NCBI GenBank assembly: GCA_964573475.1
Contig: CAZNJT010000045.1
Span: 1-13,393 of the forward strand
Reading direction: 5' to 3'
Source: CAVZKK01 sp964573475
Lineage (GTDB): Archaea; Thermoproteota; Bathyarchaeia; Bathyarchaeales; Bathycorpusculaceae
DNA length: 13,393 nucleotides
The notes beneath the pieces were generated by a model. The model was not told the DNA's origin. It saw nothing but the letters and a program-made list of their open reading frames with translations, and searched no databases. Below are positions 1-6,019 of the stretch, one piece after another; the stretch's first letter is position 1; each line of letters begins with the position of its first letter. The position numbers and the translations under genes are program-made.

Positions 1-1226
1 CCTTCTCTAAGAGCGATTTTTTTAGCCAAAGCGGCAAAGGCTTCGGCGTCACCCCATTTGAGTTCTATGCCGTCTAAATCCTTCTTTGTCAGTATTCTCC
101 TTTGGAAAAGCTCGGCGGCAAAACCCATCACATTTCCTGTTTGTATGCCGCATAAGCCTAAATCGTCGATTAGGGATGTTAGGAAAACATTTTCTTCTGG
201 AGTGAAGACTCCCAAGTTGGGACCCAAGTAGGCTTGCATTTCATAGTCTGGATTGTCAGTTATTGCTCCTTTGAACTTTCCAGTCTTAACCATGGCTATC
301 TTTAAGCAGCAAGTCGGGCAGCCAAAATCGCTCCAAAACTGTTTTATCCAAACTCTATTCTCAAACTGGTCAACACCGAAACTTCTTTCATCATGCCACT
401 CATCCTGCCAATTCCGGACAGGTTCAGAGCTTGTTTTTGCTCCGACTTCGTAGCCGCCTGCACCTGTTCCCCAGCGCCTCCACATTTCGCTTTCATAGGC
501 ATTATCGTTTACAACTTTGATCAGTTGCTTCACCTTTTTCAGGTCAGCCACTTCAGGCAATGGTCCAGTGCCCTTGACAGCCACTGCCTTTAGTTTTTTA
601 GAACCCATGACTGCACCGTAACCGCCATAACCCGCTGCATGAGTCCACTTTGCTGCAACCACTGCTGTTCGCACTTTGTTCTCGCCAGCCGGGCCAATAT
701 ACAGCAGTGCGGGTTCTTTCCATTCGCCGTATTTTGGATAACGCTTTTTCAAATGTTCTCTGCACTCTTTTGTGAGCGTTGTAACTGTTTGTTTTGCATC
801 TTTACCCCAAACGTTGATTGCATCTCTAATTTCAACGTCAGAATCCTTAATGGAAAGGTAAACAGGCTTTTGTGATTCGCCGGTTACGATTATACCGTCA
901 TAACTAGCACATCTTAGCTCAACCCCAAATTCTCCGCCTACAGTTGAGCCTACTATGCCATTGCTTTGCGGTGACTTGCCTGAAACGCAAATCCTTCCGC
1001 CTGGGAAATATCCCGTTAGCGGTCCAGTTAAGAATAAGAGTATGTTTTCTGGGCCTAACGGGTCTATTTTTTCCCATTTTGTGCCTAATCTGTCCCAGAG
1101 AATTTTGGCCGTCAAACCTCTGCCGCCAACGTAATCTTTCAAAACGTCATCGTCAAATTTTATGTCTTTGATGTTTCCTGTTGAAAGGTTAGCTTCAAGA
1201 AATTTTCCTGCATAACCCAAAATCAT
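1..1226 (-). CDS. AOR-family aldehyde:ferredoxin oxidoreductase (C-terminal part beyond window)
   Basis: About 408 N-terminal residues of a tungstopterin aldehyde:ferredoxin oxidoreductase; the family runs to about 600 residues, so the C-terminal third lies beyond base 1. The family oxidises aldehydes to acids and passes electrons to ferredoxin in the cytoplasm. Seen: the N-terminal pterin-binding domain with YAGKFLEANLSTG and YVGGRGLTAK near residues 5-45, GPLTGYFPGGR and an SGKSPQSNGIVG stretch near 75-100, and a family-like DNPDYEMQAYLGPNLGV block near 320-340. The iron-sulfur motif at about 300-307 reads DFGCPTCC, where the family usually has C-x2-C-x3-C, so the first cysteine is Asp and an extra Cys sits next to the last. 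ATG at 1226 follows a strong GGGGAGGA site and overlaps the stop of the upstream ferredoxin gene by ATGA, implying translational coupling. The aldehyde substrate and exact subfamily cannot be told. Confidence 0.93.
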   Translation of the reverse strand, partial: MILGYAGKFLEANLSTGNIKDIKFDDDVLKDYVGGRGLTAKILWDRLGTKWEKIDPLGPENILLFLTGPLTGYFPGGRICVSGKSPQSNGIVGSTVGGEFGVELRCASYDGIIVTGESQKPVYLSIKDSDVEIRDAINVWGKDAKQTVTTLTKECREHLKKRYPKYGEWKEPALLYIGPAGENKVRTAVVAAKWTHAAGYGGYGAVMGSKKLKAVAVKGTGPLPEVADLKKVKQLIKVVNDNAYESEMWRRWGTGAGGYEVGAKTSSEPVRNWQDEWHDERSFGVDQFENRVWIKQFWSDFGCPTCCLKIAMVKTGKFKGAITDNPDYEMQAYLGPNLGVFTPEENVFLTSLIDDLGLCGIQTGNVMGFAAELFQRRILTKKDLDGIELKWGDAEAFAALAKKIALRE

Positions 1227-1756
1227 ACGTATTCCTCCCCTTGTTCTCCGTACATTTTAGTAGCCAAATCCCGTGTTATTTTTTCTGGCGTGCGAGCATA
1301 AAGACTGTAGGCTTGGTTTCTTCTCGGAACTTTTGTCAGCACGTTCCATCCGCCTTCTTGACAGACTTTCACGCATTGTGGCTTGCCTCTGCATAAGTCG
1401 CAAATTATAATGCGGTTTTCCACTGGATGCATGTGTGGAATTCTGCCTGGGCAAGCGTCTATGCATTTTCCGCAGGCAATACAAGCTTTGGTTTTTATCC
1501 GAACTGCACCTGTTCTTTTGCTTATTGATAGCGCATTGACTGGACATGCTTTTACACATGGGTAGTCTTCGCATTGGGCACAGAAGTGTGGAAATTCAGT
1601 GCCAGGAACCAGCATGAAGACTCTTATTCTTGAGGCTTCTGGCCATATACGGTTTTCATGGAAAAGCGAGCATACTATTTCGCATTTTCGGCATCCGCTA
1701 CACTTTGAAAGTTCTCGTGCGATCCATATCGGTTCTTTTTTTGTTGGCAAGGTCAA
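1223..1756 (-). CDS. 16-cysteine polyferredoxin (HycB/CooF-like), partner of AOR
   Basis: A 177-residue iron-sulfur electron carrier. Sixteen cysteines fall in four groups: C19/22/25/29, C59/62/67/71, C92/95/98/102 and C119/122/128/132, fitting four [4Fe-4S] clusters as in HycB/CooF/DmsB-type proteins. No signal peptide or membrane segment is visible, so it is probably cytoplasmic. Its TGA overlaps the ATG of the AOR gene in the arrangement ATGA, so the two are one translational unit and this protein is likely the electron acceptor or a bound subunit of the oxidoreductase (inference from context). The start is taken as TTG at 1756; no ATG or GTG lies upstream before the in-frame stop, and the Shine-Dalgarno match is weak, so a second TTG two codons further in is possible. 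The last 45 residues are basic and outside the cluster domains. Confidence 0.9.
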   Translation of the reverse strand: MTLPTKKEPIWIARELSKCSGCRKCEIVCSLFHENRIWPEASRIRVFMLVPGTEFPHFCAQCEDYPCVKACPVNALSISKRTGAVRIKTKACIACGKCIDACPGRIPHMHPVENRIIICDLCRGKPQCVKVCQEGGWNVLTKVPRRNQAYSLYARTPEKITRDLATKMYGEQGEEYV

Positions 1757-1891
1757 GTGTCTCTTAAAATATTGTAGATTTTCCTAAGGGTTTCTTCAAT
1801 TTAAAGGTGGTGCTTCGTACAATAATCCTTTAAGTGCTGTTTTCTAAATTCAGTTGGAACGAGAGAAAGCTTAGAAGTTGGAGCTGTAGAA

Positions 1892-2461
1892 TTGGCCGCG
1901 TGGTACGAACTCTTAAGCATTCTGGTAACTTCCTTCGTTTTGAATCTTATACCCTTCGCTGGCCCCTCAAACCTTCTAATAGCCGCCAATGCTGCTCTGC
2001 TTGTCGACACGGACCCATTCTCCATAGGATTCCTCGTAGCTCTGGGCTCAGCATCGGCAAAGTTTATTCATTACTTGGTCACGTTTTTCCTAAGCGATTT
2101 CTTAGGGGAAGAACGTAGAAAACGCCTCGATGCTGCAGGATTAAAGCTTAAACGTTGGGCTTTCTTAGCGCTTTTCGTGGTAGCCGCAACACCGCTGCCT
2201 GATGAGCCAGTGGTCATACCATTAGGCCTATTAAAGTATAGCCCAGCCAAGTTTTACGTAGTCTACTTTGCGGGTAAATTGTCGATAACTGTTATCGGCG
2301 CCTACATGGGGAGGTTCGGCCTAGGGCTTCTAGCTCCGTGGATGAGCCAAGAAGTTGTCATGATTGCTTCAATAATCCTAACCATAGTCGTAACCATAAT
2401 ACTATTGAAAGTCGATGTTTGGAAAATCGCTGAAAAAATTTTCAAAAGAAAAATCACTTGA
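1892..2461 (+). CDS. DedA/VTT-type (YqaA-like) integral membrane protein
   Basis: A 189-residue polytopic membrane protein. Hydrophobic segments lie near residues 8-36, 44-67, 88-112, 121-146 and 153-172. The pattern NLIPFAGPSN near 18-27 and TPLPDEPVVIPLGLLKYS near 100-117, followed by a G-rich segment, matches the VTT/SNARE-associated (DedA, YqaA) fold, in which two re-entrant loops carry prolines. Members are linked to lipid scrambling or transport and membrane homeostasis, but the substrate here is unknown. TTG at 1892 is chosen because GGAG at 1880-1883 lies eight bases upstream and the first membrane segment starts right after it. The gene is divergent from the ferredoxin gene, with 135 bases between them, and is followed on the same strand by the EndoQ-like gene. 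The tail is basic (KIFKRKIT), as expected for a cytoplasmic C-terminus. Confidence 0.82.
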   Translation: MAAWYELLSILVTSFVLNLIPFAGPSNLLIAANAALLVDTDPFSIGFLVALGSASAKFIHYLVTFFLSDFLGEERRKRLDAAGLKLKRWAFLALFVVAATPLPDEPVVIPLGLLKYSPAKFYVVYFAGKLSITVIGAYMGRFGLGLLAPWMSQEVVMIASIILTIVVTIILLKVDVWKIAEKIFKRKIT

Positions 2462-2651
2462 ATCTTTCCTAGTTTACCATTCTTGCCCGTGCTGTATTGA
2501 AAATGTTCTTTCTCAAAAAGACAAACCAAAAAGACCTCACTTTAAAATAGCAAGAGCACAGTAGAGATAAAAGGAGCTATTTGAGGTCGGCCTTGAACAT
2601 GTATACAAAGAAAGCGAGCTACTACTGGTTAGGAAGCGAAAGCAAACCTCC

Positions 2652-2686
2652 AAAACTTGAGGGTTAGGGAAAAAACTTGAGGGTTA
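2652..2686 (+). repeat. Short direct repeat duplicating the EndoQ start region
   Basis: The 15-base sequence aaaacttgagggtta occurs at 2652-2666 and again at 2672-2686, offset 20 bases. The second copy contains the TTG start of the EndoQ-like gene at 2677; the first carries a matching TTG at 2657 whose frame reaches a stop within eight codons. The AGGGA between the copies is the likely ribosome binding site, six bases before TTG 2677. It looks like a small tandem duplication that kept the second start in use. Confidence 0.75.
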
Positions 2687-3963
2687 TCGCTGATCTGCAC
2701 GTTCATAGCCGTTATAGCCGTGCCACCAGCGAGAAAATGTGTCCTAAAGAAATAGCCCGCTTTGCAAAGATTAAGGGCTTAAACCTCGTGGGCACAGGGG
2801 ACTTTACGCACCCAAAATGGCTTAAAGAGTTGGAGGGAACCCTCGTTTATGAACCAGATGCAAGCTTGTATAAAGTTAGGACAAATCCAGAATTGCCACT
2901 ATACTTCATGGCAACCACAGAAGTAAGCACAATATTCACTTTTGAAAGTGAAGTCAAGAAAGTCCATCATGTAATTCTGACACCTAACATTGAGACTGCC
3001 ATTCAGATTAATGATAGATTATCAAAATATGGCGACTTGGCCGCAGACGGCAGACCCACATTAAACATGGATGCCTCGCATTTAGTTGAAGAAGTCATGG
3101 AGGTTTCAAGTGAAAACATGGTTTTTCCAGCCCATGCTTGGACGCCTTGGTTCAGCATTTTCGGCGCCTTCAGCGGCTTTAACAGCGTTGAAGAATGCTA
3201 CCAAGACATGACAAAACACATTTACGCTTTAGAAACTGGGCTTTCATCGGACCCTCCCATGAACTGGCGTTTAAGCAAACTCGACAACTTCGTCCTAGTT
3301 TCAAACAGTGACAGCCACAGCTTTTGGCCTTGGCGCATCGGAAGAGAAGCCAACGTCTTTGAACTGAAAAAACTAAGCTATCGTGAAATTGTAGATGCTA
3401 TCCGCCTTAAAGATACGGAAAGATTCAAATTTACGATAGAGACAGACCCAGCCTATGGAAAATATCATTGGACTGGCCACAGAAACTGTCATGTAGCGCT
3501 TTCTCCACAGGAGGCAGTAAAACTTGGAAACGTTTGCCCAGTTTGCCGCAAAAAACTTACTACAGGCGTTGAACAACGTGTTGAAGAATTGGCTGACCGC
3601 CCAGCAGGATTCAAACCTAGAGGCGCTGTGGGTTTTGTGCATTTGCTTCCGCTTTCAGAAATTATTGCAACAGTTTTAGGCGTCGATTCTCCTTCCACCC
3701 AACAAGTGTGGAGCATTTACAATTTACTTGTTGAAAAATTCGGCGACGAGTATGGTGTGCTTATTGATGCTTCAAAAGAAGCGCTAAGCACAGTTGTTGA
3801 TGAGAAAATTGCTGAAGCGATAATCAGAGTTAGAGAGGGGCGAATCAAAGTGGTGCCTGGATATGATGGCGTCTACGGGCAACTCGTAATTTTTGATGAG
3901 CGATTTACAGAGAAGACTCTGTCGCAAAGAGTTCAACAATTGAATCTTACTGATTTCATGTAA
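2677..3963 (+). CDS. endoQ: Endonuclease Q-like PHP-domain nuclease
   Basis: A 428-residue protein matching the archaeal EndoQ family (about 420 residues), which nicks DNA 5' of deaminated bases (hypoxanthine, uracil, xanthine) and abasic sites. Seen: a PHP metal-binding domain with DLHVHSRYS at 6-14 (H8, H10), GTGDFTHP at 39-46, E82, H98, PAHAW at 151-155 and SNSDSH at 209-214, supplying the usual His/Asp/Glu ligands for a multi-metal site. A zinc-ribbon-like part follows with C271 and CPVC at 287-290, then HLLPLSEII near 322-330 and a C-terminal PGYDGVYG segment. The family was long annotated as a PHP or UvrD-like hypothetical protein; the EndoQ assignment rests on domain order and length. 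The start is TTG at 2677, with AGGGA six bases upstream; the next Met lies inside the PHP domain. No operon partner is obvious. The protein looks intact. Confidence 0.85.
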   Translation: MRVIADLHVHSRYSRATSEKMCPKEIARFAKIKGLNLVGTGDFTHPKWLKELEGTLVYEPDASLYKVRTNPELPLYFMATTEVSTIFTFESEVKKVHHVILTPNIETAIQINDRLSKYGDLAADGRPTLNMDASHLVEEVMEVSSENMVFPAHAWTPWFSIFGAFSGFNSVEECYQDMTKHIYALETGLSSDPPMNWRLSKLDNFVLVSNSDSHSFWPWRIGREANVFELKKLSYREIVDAIRLKDTERFKFTIETDPAYGKYHWTGHRNCHVALSPQEAVKLGNVCPVCRKKLTTGVEQRVEELADRPAGFKPRGAVGFVHLLPLSEIIATVLGVDSPSTQQVWSIYNLLVEKFGDEYGVLIDASKEALSTVVDEKIAEAIIRVREGRIKVVPGYDGVYGQLVIFDERFTEKTLSQRVQQLNLTDFM

Positions 3964-3974
3964 CTAGTGTTCTT

Positions 3975-3995
3975 ACGTATTTTAACTGTATACGT
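3975..3995. promoter_or_regulatory. Inverted repeat ACGTAT-N9-ATACGT, possible operator
   Basis: Perfect 6-base half-sites at 3975-3980 and 3990-3995 are separated by nine bases, between the EndoQ stop and the start of the TldD fragment. A related ATATACG lies at about 4009. A TATA-like ACTTATTAAG follows at about 4017-4026, roughly 30 bases before the ATG at 4058, so the repeat would sit just upstream of a near-leaderless promoter. A regulator-binding role is inference; the half-sites are short and could arise by chance. Confidence 0.25.
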
Positions 3996-4057
3996 GTTGA
4001 GCAGATATACGGCAAGACTTATTAAGTCGTAATACACACGATATTGTGGGCTCGACA

Positions 4058-4617
4058 ATGGAAAGCATAACCCAGCAAATAAACGGAAAAGAAGACAAAA
4101 TCTCAAAAATTATAGATANNNNNNNNNNNNNNNNNNNNNNNNNNNNNNNNNNNNNNNNNNNNNNNNNNNNNNNNNNNNNNNNNNNNNNNNNNNNNNNNNN
4201 NNNNNNNNNNNNNNNNNNGGTCGTGTTGAAGCAGCAAAGCAAGGAATTGAAAACGGCGCTGCTTTGCGGGTGCTTGTGAATGGTGCGTGGGGTTTCGCTT
4301 CCGTTGGAGCCCTTAATTTTGAGACTTTAAATGAGGCTATTTCAGACGCGTGTAAGATGGCAAAGACTGCAAGTTCAAGACTTAAAACCCCAATAAAACT
4401 GATCGAAACCAAAGCTGTTGAAGATAAGGTCGTGGCGAAACCCCGAGAAGATCCATCAAAAATCTCGATAGAAGATAAGATAAACACGACAATGACCATG
4501 AACAACAAGATTTTGGGCTACGACAACCATGTTAAGAGTTGCACAATAGACTATCTTGACTTAACTGGAACAAGCTGTTTCATAAATAACGAAGGCACAT
4601 ACATTGGGTTCTTGTAG
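4058..4617 (+). pseudogene. TldD/PmbA-family N-terminal fragment, truncated and interrupted by assembly gap
   Basis: Only the N-terminal domain of a TldD/PmbA-type protein is present. TldD and TldE form a heterodimeric metalloprotease acting on unfolded or modified peptides. Before the gap 20 residues are readable; after it, in a different phase relative to the N run, come EAAKQGIENGAALRVLVNGA and WGFASVGALNFETL, then VEDKVVAKPREDP and FINNEGTYI, all typical of this family's N-terminal half. The frame ends GFL-TAG at 4615-4617, where intact homologues (about 450 residues) continue into the domain holding the HExxxH zinc site. Nothing in the next 67 bases resembles the missing part, so either the gene is a deleted remnant or the contig is misjoined near the gap. 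GTG at 4046 is an alternative start; there is no clear Shine-Dalgarno site, so the transcript may be leaderless. No partner TldE gene is in the window. Confidence 0.75.
4119..4218. other. Scaffold gap of 100 N
   Basis: Exactly 100 undetermined bases. This is the conventional placeholder for a gap of unknown size, so the distance and reading phase across it mean nothing. It falls inside the TldD-like fragment. Going by the family, roughly 30-40 residues are expected between the two readable parts. Confidence 0.99.
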
Positions 4618-4684
4618 AAAACGTTAAACTCATCGGAAAATAAATAACCCAGACTTTCATTAACCGCATTAAAGAGGCGCGAAA

Positions 4685-5599
4685 TTGAGAAGCAAAATCA
4701 AACGAAGCTTACTTAAATTTAACACCCCCCGCAGAATAGTCCAATTTCTTTCTTTCATATTCTTTAGTGCAATAATCTTAGGCGCATTACCGCTTTTGCT
4801 TCCAGTTCTATGGACATGGGGCCTCCAACAAAACACTGTGGGCGACGCCTTCACAGCATTGCAGCTGATGCTTTACGACGTTGTTTTTCCATGGCTCGCA
4901 ATAGCATCATTTCTAGTTATAGGCATATTAGTTGGTAAATCGCTGTGCGGTTGGGTTTGTCCCTTCGGCTTCATTCAAGATCTAGTTAGTTTTATAAAAC
5001 GTAAACAGACGGAGTTTTCACCGCGGACTCATGAAAGTATGATCTACGTAAAATATGCTATTTTAGGCATTACTTTGTTTATTTGTTTAACTTTTTCCGC
5101 TGCTAAACTTGTAGGAGTTAGCGGAGGCTACGAAAGCGCTTTAGGTATTTTTGTAAGGGCGCCATTTACCACACTCAGTCCAGCGGAAACTTTGTTTGCA
5201 ACCTTGCCTAAAATGGTTCGAGATTTTAGCAATGCAGTATCAGCAAACCAAGTGGATGTTTTCTCTGGAATTGCGAATTTGCCTCCGCTTTTCTGGGTGC
5301 AACTATTCATTATGGCTGGCGTACTTGTTTTTGCGGCTTATATTCCACGAAGTTGGTGTAAATACTTCTGCCCCCACGGGGCAATTCTGGCAATCCTGAA
5401 CAGGTTTAGTTTTCTTGGTTTGCGTAGAGATCTAGTTAAATGTGCAAAGGGGGAGTGCCGCTTATGTGTGGAAGCGTGTCCAATGCGTGTTCCTATTTTA
5501 GATTTGCCTTGGGAGAAATTCAGCGATCCAGAATGCATCTACTGCTTAAAGTGTGCTGACGCTTGCCCGAATAAGGCTATTAAACCAAAATATCCATAG
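4685..5599 (+). CDS. NapH/NosR-like membrane protein with 4Fe-4S clusters
   Basis: A 304-residue membrane electron-transfer protein. Hydrophobic segments lie near residues 20-43, 60-84, 122-143 and 200-220. Two CxxxCP motifs follow membrane segments, CGWVCP at 88-93 and CKYFCP at 225-230, the hallmark of the NapH/NosR/RdxA membrane ferredoxin family. The soluble C-terminus carries two [4Fe-4S] motifs, C253/C258/C261/C265-P and C284/C287/C290/C294-P. Family members pass electrons between a quinol or membrane donor and a redox partner; the partner here is unknown, as no reductase gene is adjacent. TTG at 4685 is chosen because GAGG at 4674-4677 lies seven bases upstream. It is 67 bases downstream of the truncated TldD fragment on the same strand and convergent with the DUF3795 gene. 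The 40-residue stretch near 150-190 between membrane segments is probably an external loop. Confidence 0.88.
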   Translation: MRSKIKRSLLKFNTPRRIVQFLSFIFFSAIILGALPLLLPVLWTWGLQQNTVGDAFTALQLMLYDVVFPWLAIASFLVIGILVGKSLCGWVCPFGFIQDLVSFIKRKQTEFSPRTHESMIYVKYAILGITLFICLTFSAAKLVGVSGGYESALGIFVRAPFTTLSPAETLFATLPKMVRDFSNAVSANQVDVFSGIANLPPLFWVQLFIMAGVLVFAAYIPRSWCKYFCPHGAILAILNRFSFLGLRRDLVKCAKGECRLCVEACPMRVPILDLPWEKFSDPECIYCLKCADACPNKAIKPKYP

Positions 5600-5620
5600 C
5601 TTTTCAATTGTCTAGAAGAG

Positions 5621-5639
5621 GACTCTGCTCTACAGAGTC
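5621..5639 (+). other. 7-bp stem-loop downstream of the NapH-like gene
   Basis: GACTCTG at 5621-5627 pairs perfectly with CAGAGTC at 5633-5639 around a five-base loop, 22 bases after the stop of the NapH-like gene. No T-run follows at once, so it is not a classic intrinsic terminator; it could protect the 3' end of the message. A TATATAG sequence follows at about 5654. Confidence 0.4.
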
Positions 5640-5689
5640 TATACCCCTCCCTTATATAGATTGAACTTTTGGTCTGTACGATGGTTTTC

Positions 5690-5714
5690 TAAGGGGTTTT
5701 TTAAATCACTTTTT
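5690..5714 (+). terminator. T-rich archaeal-type terminator for the NapH-like gene
   Basis: T-tracts at 5697-5702 and 5710-5714 lie about 100 bases after the NapH-like stop, on the coding strand. Archaeal polymerases terminate at such U-rich runs without a hairpin. The tracts overlap the proposed 3' extension of the convergent DUF3795 gene (5706-5780), where they would be lysine codons read the other way. Confidence 0.4.
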
Positions 5715-5783
5715 CTTGCTTTGCTTATCTTTCGCTCGGTTTATGTGCATTTCTAAGTAGTCCTTTCCATACGGGAAGCACTA
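5706..5783 (-). other. Putative readthrough extension of the DUF3795 gene past an in-frame UAG
   Basis: Immediately after the TAG at 5783-5781, in the same frame, 24 sense codons run to TGA at 5708-5706. They encode CFPYGKDYLEMH and then a basic tail ending KQSKKK. From memory of the family, DUF3795 proteins often continue after their FPC motif with a Pro-aromatic segment, a hydrophobic L-x-M and a basic helix, which this resembles. So the TAG most likely interrupts a formerly or still translated C-terminus. CAG (Gln) to TAG is one possible single change. Confidence 0.5.
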
Positions 5784-6017
5784 TTCAAAATATTTCTCGC
5801 ATGGAAATTCTTCACAGTCTCTCATGCAATATGTAACTCCGCGTTTTACAGCACAATCCAAGACCAAACATAAAACGCCCTTGCCACCCCAACGTGTCTC
5901 GACCTTTTCCTTCGCAATCTCCTCAACTCCAGAACTGCAAACACAACCCAACTTTTCATGAAGCCCACAAATATCGCAACAAATGCTACAGGCAGCTACA
6001 TTTTTCAAGACAACCAC
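5781..6017 (-). CDS. Cysteine-rich DUF3795 protein, possibly truncated by UAG
   Basis: A 78-residue small soluble protein with eleven cysteines: C10, C13, C14, C17, C25, C27, C50, C55, C64, C68 and C73. The pattern CSICCDIC, GCVC, C-x4-C and YCMRDCEEFPCEKYF matches the DUF3795 family, thought to bind zinc or an iron-sulfur cluster; its function is unknown. GTG at 6017 starts two bases after the urocanate hydratase stop on the same strand, so it is probably the last gene of the hut transcript; TTG at 6008 is an alternative start. No good Shine-Dalgarno site is visible, fitting re-initiation after hutU. The gene stops at TAG 5783-5781, but coding-looking sequence continues in frame to 5706, which would give about 103 residues. 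Whether it acts in histidine breakdown is not known; the link rests only on adjacency. Confidence 0.75.
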   Translation of the reverse strand: MVVLKNVAACSICCDICGLHEKLGCVCSSGVEEIAKEKVETRWGGKGVLCLVLDCAVKRGVTYCMRDCEEFPCEKYFE

Positions 6018-6019
6018 TG

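Noticed and set aside
4615..4617. Readthrough of the TAG ending the TldD fragment
   Set aside because: The 12 codons after it to TAA do not resemble the TldD continuation, so this is a real truncation or misjoin rather than a single interrupted codon.
5597..5656. Extension of the NapH-like protein past its TAG
   Set aside because: About 18 further codons are open, but they show no cluster motif or basic tail, and the protein is already complete after its second ferredoxin motif.
5781..5783. Pyrrolysine reassignment as the primary explanation of the UAG
   Set aside because: TAG appears as the true stop of several other genes in the window, and no pyl genes are here. It is kept only as one option in the finding.
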